DNA of 64,000 nucleotides from Pleurostoma richardsiae (taxonomy: Eukaryota > Ascomycota > Sordariomycetes > Calosphaeriales > Pleurostomataceae), in assembly GCA_030052745.1 (NCBI GenBank), contig JANBVO010000073.1:1-64000 (forward strand), read 5' to 3'. The position numbers and the translations under genes are program-made. Shown in pieces: positions 42,851-55,090 of this stretch. The notes beneath the pieces are model-generated. The model was not told the origin of the DNA and did no database searches. It saw only the letters and a list, made by a program, of their open reading frames with translations. The stretch's first letter is position 1. The number at the start of each line of letters is the position of its first letter.

Positions 42851-44233
42851 ATGGACAGCTACGAGCTTCAACCAGTTGGCGTTGACCTGATGTTGCCGGT
42901 GTCCCCCATCTTGCCTTTGCTATCCCCAGAGGACGAGTTAGCAGCGCAGCACACCGGGCACCTCGATCGAGATAGCCAAGTCGTCATTCCGGCCATCTTG
43001 CAGCATGCAAAACGAAAGGTGAGATCACAGTCATCGCGGTTGCCCCATATGGACATCATCGCTGAATCCTTCCAGCACGTCAAGACAATTTATTCTCCCT
43101 GCCATCCAAGGAGGCTGCAGAGGCTCGTTTTTGTATTCTTGTTTATGACCGTTTGTGCGTTGATGCACGTGTGAGTAGCAGTGATTAAGCCTGACTGTTC
43201 AACGCGCATGATCTCTGATAGCGATATGGCCAGGACTCTCACGGCAGTCTGGCCGTCAACACCGGTCGCCGATGAATTTGACGTCGCCTTTGCGCGTTTC
43301 TGGCGCAATCGACTTTCGGTACATGATTCCGAACGGTATCCCGTCGATTTCTTTGGGAACGTAATGCCCATCCCCTGCCATTCGCACAATGATTATTGGC
43401 GCCGAACACCGCTCTTTGCAGCTCTCGGGTCCGGCTGTGTTAGCATCGAAGCCGACGTATGGCCCGAGAAGATGGATCTATATGTGGCACATACGCGATC
43501 TGATGTGCGAGAGAACGCCACTCTGCGACACATGTACATCGATCCCCTGCGCGGCATTCTGGAAGCGCTGAATTCGCCTACGATGCTCAGTCAATACGCG
43601 AGTAGACCACTGGGCTTCTTTTACAATGATCCTATGCAGAGCCTCACGCTCCTTGTTGACTTCAAAACTCCGGACGACAGTATCTTCACCCTCCTCTATG
43701 ACCAACTACAGCCACTGCGGGATAGGGGATGGCTCACTCACTGGAACGGCACGGATCGAGTCATACGTCCCATTACGGTTGTGGCTTCCGGCTCCGTGGA
43801 TTTCGATCTTCTCACTGCGAATCACTCCTATCGAGACATCTTCTACGATGCGCCGCTGCACGCCCTAGAAGACGAGTCCGACGGGCAAGTGGACTCTGGC
43901 GGCACGGTGCCGGATGATCCCATCCGTAACTTCAAGTACAATCCGTCCAACTCTCACCTTGCCTCCGTCAAGTTTAGCAAAGCGATCGGACTGCTCTGGA
44001 GAGAGAGACTGTCCGACGAACAGATAAAAACGCTACGCAAGCAGATTCACAATGCTCGAGAACGGCAGTTGGTCCCGAGATACTGGGGGACCCCACGGTG
44101 GCCCAGGAGTCTTAGGGGTGCAATATGGGCACTATTGGTTCAGGAGGGGATCGGTCTGTTAAATGTCGACGACCTGAGGGCCGTTAGGAAGGGACGGTGG
44201 GGTTTGTGGCCACAAGGAGGCCCAGAGACATGA
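42851..44233 (+). CDS. aim6: AIM6-like protein (PLC-like phosphodiesterase fold)
   Basis: Two exons (42851-43170 and 43222-44233, 51-bp intron) give 443 aa resembling yeast Aim6 (altered inheritance of mitochondria 6), a fungal family with the PLC-like phosphodiesterase TIM-barrel fold. A single N-terminal membrane anchor (LVFVFLFMTVCALMH, about residues 90-105) precedes the lumenal domain. Catalytic-type residues are visible in PCHSHNDYWRR (His160, His162, Asp164) and SIEADVW (Glu183, Asp185), then LLVDFKTPDD. The C-terminus has the typical VPRYWGTPRWPRSLR and GIGLLNVDDL. The enzyme activity of Aim6 proteins has not been established to my knowledge. The first ATG in frame is 42851; the frame is open upstream only with a GTG. 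Confidence 0.82.
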
Positions 44234-45274
44234 TTTCGGCTGAAGAAAGAAGACTACGGCAAAATCCCGTGACCGACAGAGATTCTCAATGGCCAAGTAG
44301 TATCTTCGGTTCAGGTGTAACCCCCAGCTCCAGACGTGACAGGACCTCCCCACGGAGATGTTCTAATCACCTGTCTCAATGTGGAGACCAATTGTATTGG
44401 GTTCGCTGGCTGAGACAGCGGTGTACGGTACGCATAGCTCAACCCATTACCGACGGGACCCAACCTGATGTGCCGCGCACTGAGGACAGCTACCTCTGAA
44501 CTTCTGAGCTCAATCTCGGGTCTAAACTCAATTTCTATCGAGATCAAACTTTTCTGGAGTGTCGTTCAATTACGTAAATATCTCTGCGAAAGATGCCAAC
44601 TTTGCTAGAATATTGAATTTCCGAATCGCACTCTGTCACATTTCAGTTCGTATCTGGTAGTCATGCGTCTAGTGGAAAAAGGATTGCCTAAGACAGTATC
44701 TCGGCTGTACGTCCGCTCATTCCGGGTCAATAGTGTAGTTGTGGCGCGGCCCAGAATACAGGGTGTCGTTAAAAGCTGCCTGCCAAGTAAAGCGCCAGCG
44801 ACGACTCGAGAGGCTGTCAATGGGGTGTATTGTCTGAGCGAGAAAGCAAAAATGCATCCGGCCTGCCAAGTGAACATTGGTTGGCGCATACCATTTGTCC
44901 TCTTTCCTTTTTCCTGCCTTGACTCGGAGTATTCCGGCTCCCATGTAACCTGTCATTGCACGGTCCTGTCGCGAGGAACGAGCAGTCACATATCTGACAG
45001 ACACCAGACATATCAGCAAACTTGGCTGTCTTCCCGCGTAATGTACGAGTAGTCGCTGATGGTCGCCGCCCCATATACTAAGCAACATCCTCCACCCTCT
45101 GTGGTTTCGGCCCGTTTTTGCTCCTGCTCAGCGTCTCCGTGTGAATGCTTGCCTCTAGTTAATCCTTCGCCACTGCAAGACGTGGTAGTCCTTATGACGA
45201 TCCTGTAGCCCATTACTATCGCTGACGGAGCATGGTGAGACCGTTTCTCGCATCAGCAAGGCTCAACAACCGAG
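44234..45274. other. intergenic, nothing recognised
   Basis: About 1 kb between the AIM6-like and F-box genes. The frame at 44663-45052 (plus) has mirrored frames on the minus strand and no motif. No repeat is seen. Confidence 0.35.
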
Positions 45275-47083
45275 ATGGCGCTATCGAGAGCGGAATACTG
45301 GGAGCAGTCTTCTCTCACACAGGAAAGCTACTCGATAACCACGCGTCCCTCGAAGTGTATAGTCGGCGCATCCCCATCGGAATACCTACGACTCCCATCC
45401 ATTCACGAAATACGTGCTAGCTCGCATCGCCCCTCTCTGCCTCCAATTCCTCACGTTGTTGATGTGCTTGCCAATCCACGACCTTCCATGCCCGCCCAGT
45501 CCCCAGTTCAAGACGGATACAGTCAGGACAGGTTTCAAACGCCATCTCCTCGGCCCTCAGGGGAGTGTGACCTGACCCTGTCCTTCGAGCGCATCCACCC
45601 ATTGTTCAGGGCAGACATTAAACCTAGAGTATCGAACATGGGACTCTTCAGGCACCTCAACCAAGAGATACTCCTCATGATCCAGAGATATACGGACTAC
45701 CATGCTCTCATCAACCTCAGGCGCTGTTCCTACTATTTTTATAAAGAGATCAACCCTGAACTCGCCACAGAGCGGAGCAAGTGCTTTCTAGTTTTGACGG
45801 CGGAACGCCAGTACAAGAAACATTTTGCCAAACGTCCGGGTAGAACTCCCGTTGATACGCAGGAGATGGACAGCCAGAGCGCAGAGTCGAGAAGCACAGG
45901 CTATGAAGGCAGTCAAGGAAATAGCATCACCTCGAGCATGAAAAGTACGAGGGGAAGGAGAACGAGACTGGTGTCAGTCATGAAGAGCAAAGGAAGGGCG
46001 AAAGGACGAGGAGGGGAAGAAGTTGACGCCGAGCGAAGTATAACGTCTGGACGGAAACAGAATCCTGATCCCCTCGACATACCCAACACCGGATGCCGCT
46101 TCTGCTGGCGAGTGCTTGAGCCCTGGAACTTTCAGCGGCAGAGGCGTGCGAGCAGAACACATGCAGTGGGGGAAAGCGCGCACGACAACGTGTCCGGACT
46201 GGACACTCGTATCCGATATGCCGGCATCTTGAATGTCACGGGGGCCCATGACAAAATGCAGGCCCCTTTGGTCCCGCTGCGCAACATCAAGGCCATATAT
46301 ACCCCCCGTATGCTGCCATTTCTTGATCGGACACACATTCCTCTCCTTCCCCCAGCCAACTCAGGACTGCCTGCGACATACGAGATTGCCGTTCCTCAAG
46401 AGACAGCAAGGGACATCGACAGACATATTCCTGCGTGGCTCGTCTCAATGTCAGGGCTGCCTCCGAGACGCTCCCCTCCCTGTGGAGATAGAGAAAGAAA
46501 AGCCCCAGGGCCTAGACATCGTATCGATCATCCGCGGAGTGGAACGCTGTCTGCACATACGGTGATAACGGCACGAACAAGATTAGACAGGCGACTGGTA
46601 ACCTTGACTGAGGATGCGGAAGATGGCAACATACCCCTCACACCCAACGATTGGGAAGTTCTCCATCTCGAATCACCTGTGTGGCAAGGCGCGAGGACGC
46701 TGCTGCCTTCTGCCAACGGCTCAGCTATGGACTGGAGCAGGCGTCTTGGAGCCAATGGTTCCCATAATTTACCACCATCGACCGGGTCTCCGAATCCAAC
46801 GCGAGCATATACGGAAAGTATGACACCACAGCTGTCTGCAGTGATTGCCCTTGGACCTTTTTGCCTAATGTGCGGTGTCAAGAAAGGATTGTACCGGCCA
46901 CAGGACCACATGGTCATCGAGAACCAAATCGGCGAAACGTGGTGGATCTGCCATTGCCTTGTACTGTGGGACGAGACGAGAGTAGACCGATGCGATAAAT
47001 GCGGCATGAACAAACCGTTCAGTAGGAGAGCTATGCCTGGAGATGATGCATTCGGGGTCTCGGCTGCACAAGACCATTCATAG
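45275..47083 (+). CDS. F-box-like protein with Cys-rich motifs
   Basis: A single-exon gene of 602 aa starting at ATG 45275. A disordered, Pro/Ser-rich N-terminus (PIPHVVDVLANPRPSMPAQS) leads to an F-box-like motif at about residues 122-160 (LNQEILLMIQRYTDYHALINLRRCSYYFYKEI), which in related proteins binds Skp1 in SCF ubiquitin ligases. A basic stretch follows (SKGRAKGRGGEEVDAE). Further on are two Cys-containing modules: TGCRFCWRVLEPW and, near the C-terminus, CLMCGVKKGLY with WWICHCLVLWDETRVDRCDKC, which could form a zinc site. The target protein is unknown. The reading frame is open throughout with no sign of decay. Confidence 0.7.
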   Translation: MALSRAEYWEQSSLTQESYSITTRPSKCIVGASPSEYLRLPSIHEIRASSHRPSLPPIPHVVDVLANPRPSMPAQSPVQDGYSQDRFQTPSPRPSGECDLTLSFERIHPLFRADIKPRVSNMGLFRHLNQEILLMIQRYTDYHALINLRRCSYYFYKEINPELATERSKCFLVLTAERQYKKHFAKRPGRTPVDTQEMDSQSAESRSTGYEGSQGNSITSSMKSTRGRRTRLVSVMKSKGRAKGRGGEEVDAERSITSGRKQNPDPLDIPNTGCRFCWRVLEPWNFQRQRRASRTHAVGESAHDNVSGLDTRIRYAGILNVTGAHDKMQAPLVPLRNIKAIYTPRMLPFLDRTHIPLLPPANSGLPATYEIAVPQETARDIDRHIPAWLVSMSGLPPRRSPPCGDRERKAPGPRHRIDHPRSGTLSAHTVITARTRLDRRLVTLTEDAEDGNIPLTPNDWEVLHLESPVWQGARTLLPSANGSAMDWSRRLGANGSHNLPPSTGSPNPTRAYTESMTPQLSAVIALGPFCLMCGVKKGLYRPQDHMVIENQIGETWWICHCLVLWDETRVDRCDKCGMNKPFSRRAMPGDDAFGVSAAQDHS

Positions 47084-48296
47084 ATCCTATATCGAATCCC
47101 ACTAGCCAGTAGGCCGGGTTGGCTGGGAGCCAACTAATACGCATCCTCAGACTAGTATTGCAAAGCTGCAAAACCCTCTATGGCCGTGCCCGTAGTCCAG
47201 ATTTTAGAGTACGAGTCTAAGCTTAGCCAGGATTTGGAGGAGGGAACGGCCTTGTCCGGTACACATGTCAGCTTTGTCGGCGGAATATCCAGCTGTAATT
47301 ACGGAATCTACATCGATGAAGAGTTCCGTCCTCTTGGAAAGACTTCCGGATCCTCACTGCAAATGGGTGACGCTGTTGGCGCCTGTGTTCCTGACCTTCG
47401 CCTCCAGAAGCAGCGTGTTCTACATCTCGACGCCGTACGCGCCCAGCCAGGAGAATTTCTGGCAGTACTTCGCGGCGTTGGCGCTGCCGATCCTCGGTAT
47501 CCTAGCGGCGTATTATGCGCTAGTACAGGGTACGTTGGGATGAAACAGGCTAGACCGCGGAGATGCTCCCGAGCAGTGTGAGGAACGTGACCAGGGCAGA
47601 TGGACAGGGGAAGCTTCACGAAGTCATCAAGGGAATGAAGGAGATAGGCTGACAAGCTGGACTGCGCCTGCAAAATATACCGTGCCGTCCCTCTGGAGCT
47701 GTCGTCGTCATTCTGCCTGAGCAGATAGCAAATAGTGGGGTCGTCCATGGCCTAAAAAGGGAATTCCGAACACGTCTTCACGCTCGAATAGATAATGGTC
47801 GGCGAAGCAAGCGGAGCAAGCTGTGTCAGATATTTGTCCCCCGCGCAAGGGTTCTAGGCTCCGATAAAAGCAGAGATTTCGATGCACCGAGTCTGGGCCA
47901 AGTCTGGACCGCGGCCGTAGCAGCCTTATCGATTATTCCCAGGGAGACATTCGCGTACGAGTAAGTTAAGTACGACTTCCCAGAAGTACCTTGAGAATCG
48001 ATGGAGGCTGTGTGCGCGACAATAGGATTTCCGTTACGCGGCCTCTGTAGAAGCATGTGGCAGTGCATCACGCAAAAGGAAATGTCTGTTCAGGTGGGTA
48101 TGCGTAATCGAGTGGACGAATAGGAATGGACATAATTGTCAGCACACATGGATAGGCTCGGACACATAAAGGGAGTGGAAACGCTCTCAGCAGCATTCTT
48201 CAGTTACAACTATGCGTCTTCTCCGGCACCTGTTTTTCATCGTATCTGCGGGAATAGTCTTTTCTGTCGACAAGAAGGACTGTGGTCCAATGCGAA
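47084..48296. other. 1.2 kb without a supported gene
   Basis: At 47180-47581 two overlapping plus-strand frames both look weakly protein-like; one (47265-47543) has two hydrophobic segments (WVTLLAPVFLTFA and FAALALPILGILAAYYALV). They might be exons of one small membrane protein, but I could not find a splice model I trust. The remainder shows nothing. The DOMON gene's promoter lies at the right end. Confidence 0.35.
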
Positions 48297-49829
48297 ATGT
48301 GGTCTAACAACGCCCGAAATGTCCTTGGCCTCGCCGGTACTGTTTTAAGTGAGTTCCATCAGTACTTAAGCTTAATTTATGCTGCCGAAACTAGTGCCCC
48401 ACAAACACTGACGACCTGCCATAGCTTCATTCGCTCTCGCTACTAACACGAGTAGCAACCGTACCCAGGCGACCTTCGTATCACCGAGCAATAACTTCGC
48501 TTTTGCGCTTACCGTCCCCGCTGACAACTATACCAATAATGTGGACCTGTACTTCACCCTCACCATGTCGACAAGTCTGTCGTGGGGCGCGGTCGGCCTC
48601 GGCAGCGACACCATGAGCAACGCCCTAGTACTGATGATCTACGAGTCAAATTCCGGCAAGAACGTCACGTTTTCCCCGCGCCTCGCGACCGGCCACAGCG
48701 AGCCTCCGCTGTATCAGGAGCTGAACTACACCGCTCTCCCTGGGGCGGCCATTGTCAACGGCACCCTTGTCTACAGTGCCGTATGCCATAACTGCCACTC
48801 CTGGCCGGGTGGGGGTACGCTCGATATTCAGAGCTCCGCGGTGAAGGCTATCTACGCCACGGGTCCCTCCGGCTCAGGCAAGAGCAATAATCGCGCGGCA
48901 CCGCTCAAGTACCACTCAGATTACGGCAGTTTCACCATCGACATGCGCAGCGCGTTGGGGCCTGCGGCGGCGCCAGTGCTGGACGGGAAGAGCTTAAGTG
49001 CGGGGACGACACTGCATGACAGCGAGTCTGGCCAGCGGGACTGGGTGGCGATCATCCACGCGGTGGTCATGGTATTCTGCTTCATGGGATTGATGCCGCT
49101 TGGGGTCGTTATCTTACGCGTCGGCGAGTGGGTGAGCTGGCACGGCGTCAACCAAGGGATTGCTATGGTCGGGGTCATATGTGGCTTCGGTCTGGGCGTC
49201 AAGACCGGCCTGCTCTATATCCGGTCCAAAAACTTCAGTAGCGCCCATCAGATCGTCGGACTTATCGCCACCGTCTCAATCGTCGTACAGTTCCTCCTCG
49301 GCTTCTTCCACCACCGCATCTACAAAAATACCAAGCAGCCGACTAAACTCGCACCTATACATGTCTGGCTAGGTCGAGTCACCGTTGTTCTAGGGATTTT
49401 CAACGGCTTCCTGTACGTAATTTTTCTCTGCTTACTAACCTTTCGAAAACATGTAGAATGGTGCTGACTGCTCAACTAAATAGTGGCTTTCCCCTCGCAG
49501 TGGAATCGAAGTACAACTACGTCTTAGCCGGCCTCGTTATAGCTATTGTATCAATTACGTTCTTCATCCTCTTCTGGAAGCGCTTCTTCCACTGTCGCCG
49601 GGAGCGCAAGCAGATGGCACCGATACAGGTAGCATACGACCCTCATCCCTGGAGGAACACTGCACCTTCCAACTACGGTAGATGGCTCCCCGATCAGCAG
49701 CAGAACGGAAACGGCATGGACGACGTCACCCTATCGACCCTAGACAGGGCTCATGGGGAGAGAAAAGTAGAGGCGAACGCGAGGACCAGATCTCTGGAGT
49801 CGTATCAAACGCCAAGGGATTATTTATGA
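48297..49829 (+). CDS. secreted/membrane DOMON and cytochrome b561 protein
   Basis: Three exons (48297-48348, 48425-49412, 49484-49829) give 461 aa. The first exon encodes a signal peptide (MWSNNARNVLGLAGTVLTSF). An extracellular DOMON-type cytochrome domain follows (about residues 25-185; FAFALTVPADNYTNNVDLYF, WGAVGLGSDTM and CHNCHSW), like the haem domain of cellobiose dehydrogenase. Then comes a cytochrome b561 domain of five spans with the expected four His: IIHAVVM, SWHGVNQ, SSAHQIVG and PIHVWLG. A cytosolic tail of about 85 residues ends the protein. Proteins of this type are thought to pass electrons across the plasma membrane to extracellular acceptors such as ferric iron. The phase-correct junction NGFL-GFPLAVESKYNY supports the last intron. 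Confidence 0.88.
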
Positions 49830-50640
49830 AGGAACCTGACCGCGAAGAGCCTGATCAAGACAAGGAGAACATGCCAATGGCTCTAGATCGAAAGGCTTCT
49901 GTGCGTGAGAATGTACTACTAGGATAGTCTCGAAGATCAGGGTGAGCTGTTCGGACAGATTAAAGTTCGTATGAAGGGAGAGGATGTGAATGCGAATTCT
50001 CGAGACTTTGATACTAGTCGTGATAATCGTCATCCGACCTTACGCTCAAACAATCCTCTCCTTCAGATTCGTTTTTCAATCCTATTCGTGGCCGGAATCG
50101 TCCCAAGACCCCATCCTAAGCAGATTACCCCTGCGGAGGGCAGCAGTCATCATACCGCGTCGTGCTCGTCGGCCGATCAGACCATCTCCATGATCGAGAG
50201 AGCCCAGATTGGAAATGTCGGGTTTAAAAGGCGCTAGTATATTATAATCCTTAGTGGCAAGGCTGTGTGCCAATTTTAGCATTTATGGAGCACTACTTCT
50301 TAGTTGGGGGATCTCGTTGCTCTTCATTGTTTTGCAGCAAACACAGTATCTGCTCGAAAAAAAGGGAAAACAATAATAAAAGGATGAAGTGGTAAAGCGC
50401 TACCACATTCTGAAGGATAGCCCTCACCGGTTAACATCGCGACATAGTCGCGCAGATAGTCAACGCGAAGGCCTGTTGGACGCTACGTCGGCCCTACGAT
50501 TATATTACGTATTGGCCATGTATAACTTACATAGGTGCCACGTACGTGCTAAGTCTATACCTTATAAGCGCCACGCGAGGCTACGTAGTCTGCTTATAAT
50601 TTTTGTAACTATCTTAAGATTTCGACGATAGGTACCGTTT
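49830..50640. other. intergenic, 3' flank of the DOMON gene
   Basis: About 800 bp. Frames at 49971-50237 mirror one another on the two strands. A near-palindrome (gtggtaaagcgctaccac) lies at about 50388. Nothing else is recognised. Confidence 0.35.
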
Positions 50641-52330
50641 ATTTACGTATTAATATATTATCTTCTCTATAGCTGAAAACGAGTCCGTAACGTAATTCCT
50701 TAATCGTTTCCGGACTCTAGCTTTAATAGAAAACCCGAGGTCACTTTAGGAGGAATCGTAGTGGTAGCGCAACTACGTTACTAGGAGAAACGACTTCGTG
50801 TTTACCGCCGTAGAGGCGTTGCCCGATAATGTTATCTTAGCCGTTACCGAAACCCTCTTCCCTTTCCCGTTACTTAGGAACGATAGTAAGTTTCGCCGTA
50901 TAGTAATTAGCTACATAAAGTACCTCTATAAAACTACTAACTTTTAAAATATAATTCCCGCGGCTATATATCTTTTATTCGACGAAGCCGCTTAGTCGTA
51001 AACCGGGACTCTCTCTCTTTACGCGTTTAAAAACTATAACCTTAATATAACGCTTAAAGATATTTATAATAAGTTCCTTAAAACCTAAACGTAACGTAAA
51101 ACCGCTATAGAGACTTTAAAAATAACGATTAATATTCGTTAATACGTTATATTTAAACTAGTTAATAGGAAATATTAACCGGTTCGCCGTTAATTAATAA
51201 AGGAGTTTAAGTCCCGAATTGTCCTTATAAAGGTCCCTATCGTTCTAAAAGGCCGACATATACGGACTAAAATAAGGCTACTACGTATATTAGAAACGTA
51301 AGTAGAAGAAGTTCAGTTCGAAAAGCCGGAAACTTCTCTCTCAATACTATTAATTCGGAAGTAGCCGAATTTAACCGTAATACGTTTACGTTGGTTCCGT
51401 CGTCCGGCTTTAAATAAGAGTTAAGGTAATTTACTAATAACTATACTAATTAACTAATACCTAACTTTCCTATCTTTAATAATAAAAACGTCTACATTAT
51501 TCTTGCATTATTATTTCAATTCCGCTTTTCTACTATAACGATCGAAAAATAATAACTAAACGAAAATAAGGTAATTATTACTTCCGTAAATATTTATACG
51601 GCCGGTATTTTATCTTTCGTTTTTAATACCGGAAGATTACTTCTTTTACCTTTATATATATCGTAATACCGTATATTAATAACGATCGAACGTTTTAACG
51701 TTAATACCGTTCGGATCGATTTATATAATTGTTTCCCGTCCGAGAAAGTAGACGAAACGGAATAATACTTAGAATAATTTATCTAAGACTTTCTTCATCT
51801 TTATAATATATACGTAGAAATTACGTCTCGGCGTTTACTTTCTATAACTATACCTCTTAATTCTCCTAGAATCGCCATTTTAATTACTACTATACATGTA
51901 ATCGCTAGTATTACTTTACTATCTTACGTAGATTATAGTCTATAATAAAGTATCCTATAGGCTATACTCATTAATAAAGAAAATAGTACTAACCCTGTAA
52001 CTTTATTCCTATCGACGGTAATAAAGTTAGAACTATTTATACTTTCCCCTATAAGTTTCCCTATTTAGGTTCCCCCTACGCTTCTCTGCTCCCTAACGAC
52101 CCCTAACGACTTTTTCTGTAGCTAGGAAACGGTTAAGGCTTACTATATAGATTTCGTGAACGCGACGAACTATAAATATTACATCAGTCTTAAGACGCGG
52201 GCTAATCAGATAGTATAAGAAGTTAAGTAACTCCGACATATTAAGCGGTTATTCCTATTACTTGTTAAGGGTGTTGAGCCGGAAGACGCGCGGTCGAAGG
52301 ATCGGCTGTACCGTATTATCTAACGAATCC
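50641..52330. repeat. second RIP-mutated AT-rich tract
   Basis: About 1.7 kb of sequence with frequent stops in all frames, TA-rich and CG-retaining, like the 24-33 kb island. It probably derives from a repeated element, but no domain can be read. It ends sharply near 52330, where normal composition resumes. Confidence 0.6.
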
Positions 52331-53389
52331 GAGAGACAGTAGTAGATTTAGAGTGCTCTGCCAGGCGGATTCAGGATGCTCTACAGGAATCATGGTATGG
52401 AGGATCAACACAGAACAGAACCGTGTAGTGTCGCGGATCACTTCCTACAGCGATGAGTCTTTGCAAAAGCTGCTACAGCAGGACACGATACAAACAGAAC
52501 CTACCAGAATCAATAGTCTGCAGCGTCGCGAGAACTGCGAAGGCCGAGCTGGTAGCGCTCTCTTGTGGGAAACATCTGCCACCACGTTTCCGGGGTCAAG
52601 CCCGAGGAAAGCCGCAACTGCTAGCCACAAAGTCACCATTAAGTAGCGTATTATCGCCCCTATCCTCGCTGTCTTCTTCATGGCCGTTCTGTTTGCCGTC
52701 TTTCGCAAGCTCTGGAATCGCAATCGCGAAAAGGTAATGTCGTCTAAGGTCATGATGACGTTGGAAATATCATACTCTAATACTCCTAGTCCGCAGCTAT
52801 TAACTTACTGAGCAAGGCCGAAAATCACGAACTTTAACACACGTGGCGAAACATAACGTATGAACATGACAAGAACTTGTGATTATTCGTCTCAATCTGC
52901 GCCTTGTCGGTTTTACGACCTCAAGATGAGAGGCAGAATTCGACCGAGCATGGACGTTTTCAAGTGTGCAGACAGAAAGGGGAAACACTATCCTTTCAAT
53001 GAACAAGGACTATAGGTATTTCGTGAACCTTTAAAGCAGTATGGGACTATAAAAGGCCCAGCGTTCTACCAACTCACTCCACCGGGCGGCTGGATCATTG
53101 TGTGTCACTGTCGCCGGCAGGATGAGCAGATGATCTGCTGACTCCATATGTCGCAAAGCGAAATGAGCACCCGACTTGGCTAACGCTGCCATATGGTCTT
53201 CAGTGGCTGTAGTCCGCCGCGAGTCCTGCGACAGGGAGTGCTGAAGAAGCTGGCAATGGCGGCTGGGCTTGGACGTCAGAGAATGCACACTGGCGAGTGT
53301 GACCGCTGCCAGAGCCTAGCCCACACCTGCTCTACACTCAGCGACAACAGCCTCACAACCACCCCGAAGACACGGGAACGCTGAAAGAG
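52331..53389. other. unresolved stretch between the RIP tract and gypsy remnant
   Basis: Plus-strand frames at 52353-52737 include one hydrophobic segment (IIAPILAVFFMAVLFAVF) next to a basic stretch, suggesting the membrane end of a decayed gene. No domain is identifiable and no start or splice model is convincing. Confidence 0.3.
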
Positions 53390-54872
53390 TATGCATCGAA
53401 GGAACCGACGGTTCATCAAGAATTACGGGTTAATCGCCAAACCTCTCACTGACCTCACTAGGAAGGAACTGCAGACCTTCACATGGGGACCAGAGCAATA
53501 AGAGGCCTTCGATATCCTGAAGAATAAGATACTGGAATACCCTATACATACGGATCCAGATCCGGCAAAACCATTCGAAGTCGAGACAGACGCATCAGAA
53601 TACGCCCTGGGAGGACAGCTAGGACAGAGAGATGAGGAAGGACGACTACATCCAGTGGCATGCTTTTCCAAGAAACTGCACGGACCAGAGTTGAACTACC
53701 CCATACACGACAAAGAGCTAATGGCTATTGTCGAAGCATTCAGAGAATGAAAACGATGCCTTAGCGGATCAACACATGAAGTCACGGTTTACACAGATCA
53801 CAAGAATCTGACCTACTTCACAACGACCAAAGAACTCAACAAACGACAAACTAGATGGTCAGAAGAACTCTCGGAGTTCAATTTCCGAATCATATACCGC
53901 AACACGTACTGCTACTCCAAGAATCAGATGGAACACTGCGACAGAACCAAGGAGACATCAGTGTCACCATGAGAATCGAAAACACGGACGAATGGCACCA
54001 ACTACTACTACAGGCTTACCAGAAGGAGCCACCAACGAACACCAGTGTTGAGAAGGGAGATGTTTCACATACAAGAAGATTTACGTACCCCCAACACTTC
54101 AAGAAGAACTCATACGTCAACATCACGACACCATGGAACATGAACACCCCGGAGTCACTAAAACACTCCAGAGGATCATACGATATTACGACCACCCGGG
54201 ACTCACTACGAGAGTCAAGGAATACGTCAAGAATCGCGATACGTGCAACAAGGTAAAGAACACTAGATAGAAACGATACGGAGAACTACAACCATTGCCA
54301 ACGCTAGACCGACCATGGGGATCAATATCTTGGAACTTTATCACCAAGCTACCCCCATCAAAGGAACCATTGACACAAATCAAGTACGACAGCATCTTCG
54401 TTATCGTCGACCGACTCACCAAATACGCCTATTTTCTGCTATATAAGGAATCAAGTAACACGGAAGACCTCGCATACACTTTCAACCGAGTCATAGTCGC
54501 AAACCATAGACTACCTAAGGAAGTAATCTCGGACCGAGAAAAGCTCTTCACCTCAAAATTTTGGCAATCCCTTATGGCATACCTTGGAACCAAACAAAAA
54601 ATGTCCACAGCATACCACCCGCAAGCGGACGGACAAACAGAGCGAGTCAACCAGATACTCGAAGAAGATCGACAATGATACGTCAACCACCAGCAAGACA
54701 ATCGGGTTACACTCTTACCAGTGGCACAATTCGCATACAACACGTCAACATCAGAATCCACAAAACAGAATCCGTTCTACGCGAACTACGGACTACAACC
54801 AACACTCAGCTATCCAACACTGAAAGGACCAGAATCAGAAAAAGCCAAGCTTACAGCGGAAGGCTTAAAAGC
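53390..54872 (+). mobile_element. Ty3/gypsy retrotransposon pol remnant (end of RT, RNase H, integrase)
   Basis: Reading left to right on the plus strand: the end of the reverse transcriptase (FIKNYGLIAKPLTDLT), an RNase H-type domain (FEVETDASEYALGGQL, then [11 protein letters not shown]), a zinc-binding-like linker, and an integrase core (FVIVDRLTKYAYF, then MSTAYHPQADGQTERVNQ). The domain order RT, RNase H, integrase is that of Ty3/gypsy elements. Gag, protease and most of the RT are missing, and the piece has several breaks, so it is a broken fossil. Little RIP is seen, in contrast to the neighbouring tract, so it is comparatively young or was never targeted. Confidence 0.85.
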
Positions 54873-54902
54873 TCGGTTACCTATTTAAGGGATACCTGGA
54901 TC
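54870..54902 (-). mobile_element. family A LTR tip at the end of the gypsy remnant
   Basis: The stretch ending 'gggatacctggatcattaca' matches the outer end of the family A LTR in reverse orientation (compare the start of 23581, read on the other strand). Only about 33 bp remain. It ties the gypsy remnant's right border to the family A repeats, either as its own LTR stub or as a later insertion junction. Confidence 0.5.
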
Positions 54903-55090
54903 ATTACAAGCACCTAGAACACGTAGCAACTAAGGCCATGAAGCTTCCACGAATTAACCCAAAGACCCATCATTCTTTTGTTAACTCACTCCAGAATGCC
55001 TATTACTCTCGGACCATGCTGGCAGTGCATTCCAGTCGGCGGACGCCACCAGTCACAGCCCCCTCTTTCGGCCCTCATCATCTATTTATC

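Noticed and set aside
47180-47581. Possible two-exon small membrane protein
   Set aside because: Two overlapping frames look plausible, but no donor/acceptor pair joins them convincingly.
50380-50460. tRNA-like string near a palindrome
   Set aside because: No proper T-loop or B-box (GGTTCGANTCC) follows; no tRNA gene was found anywhere in the window.
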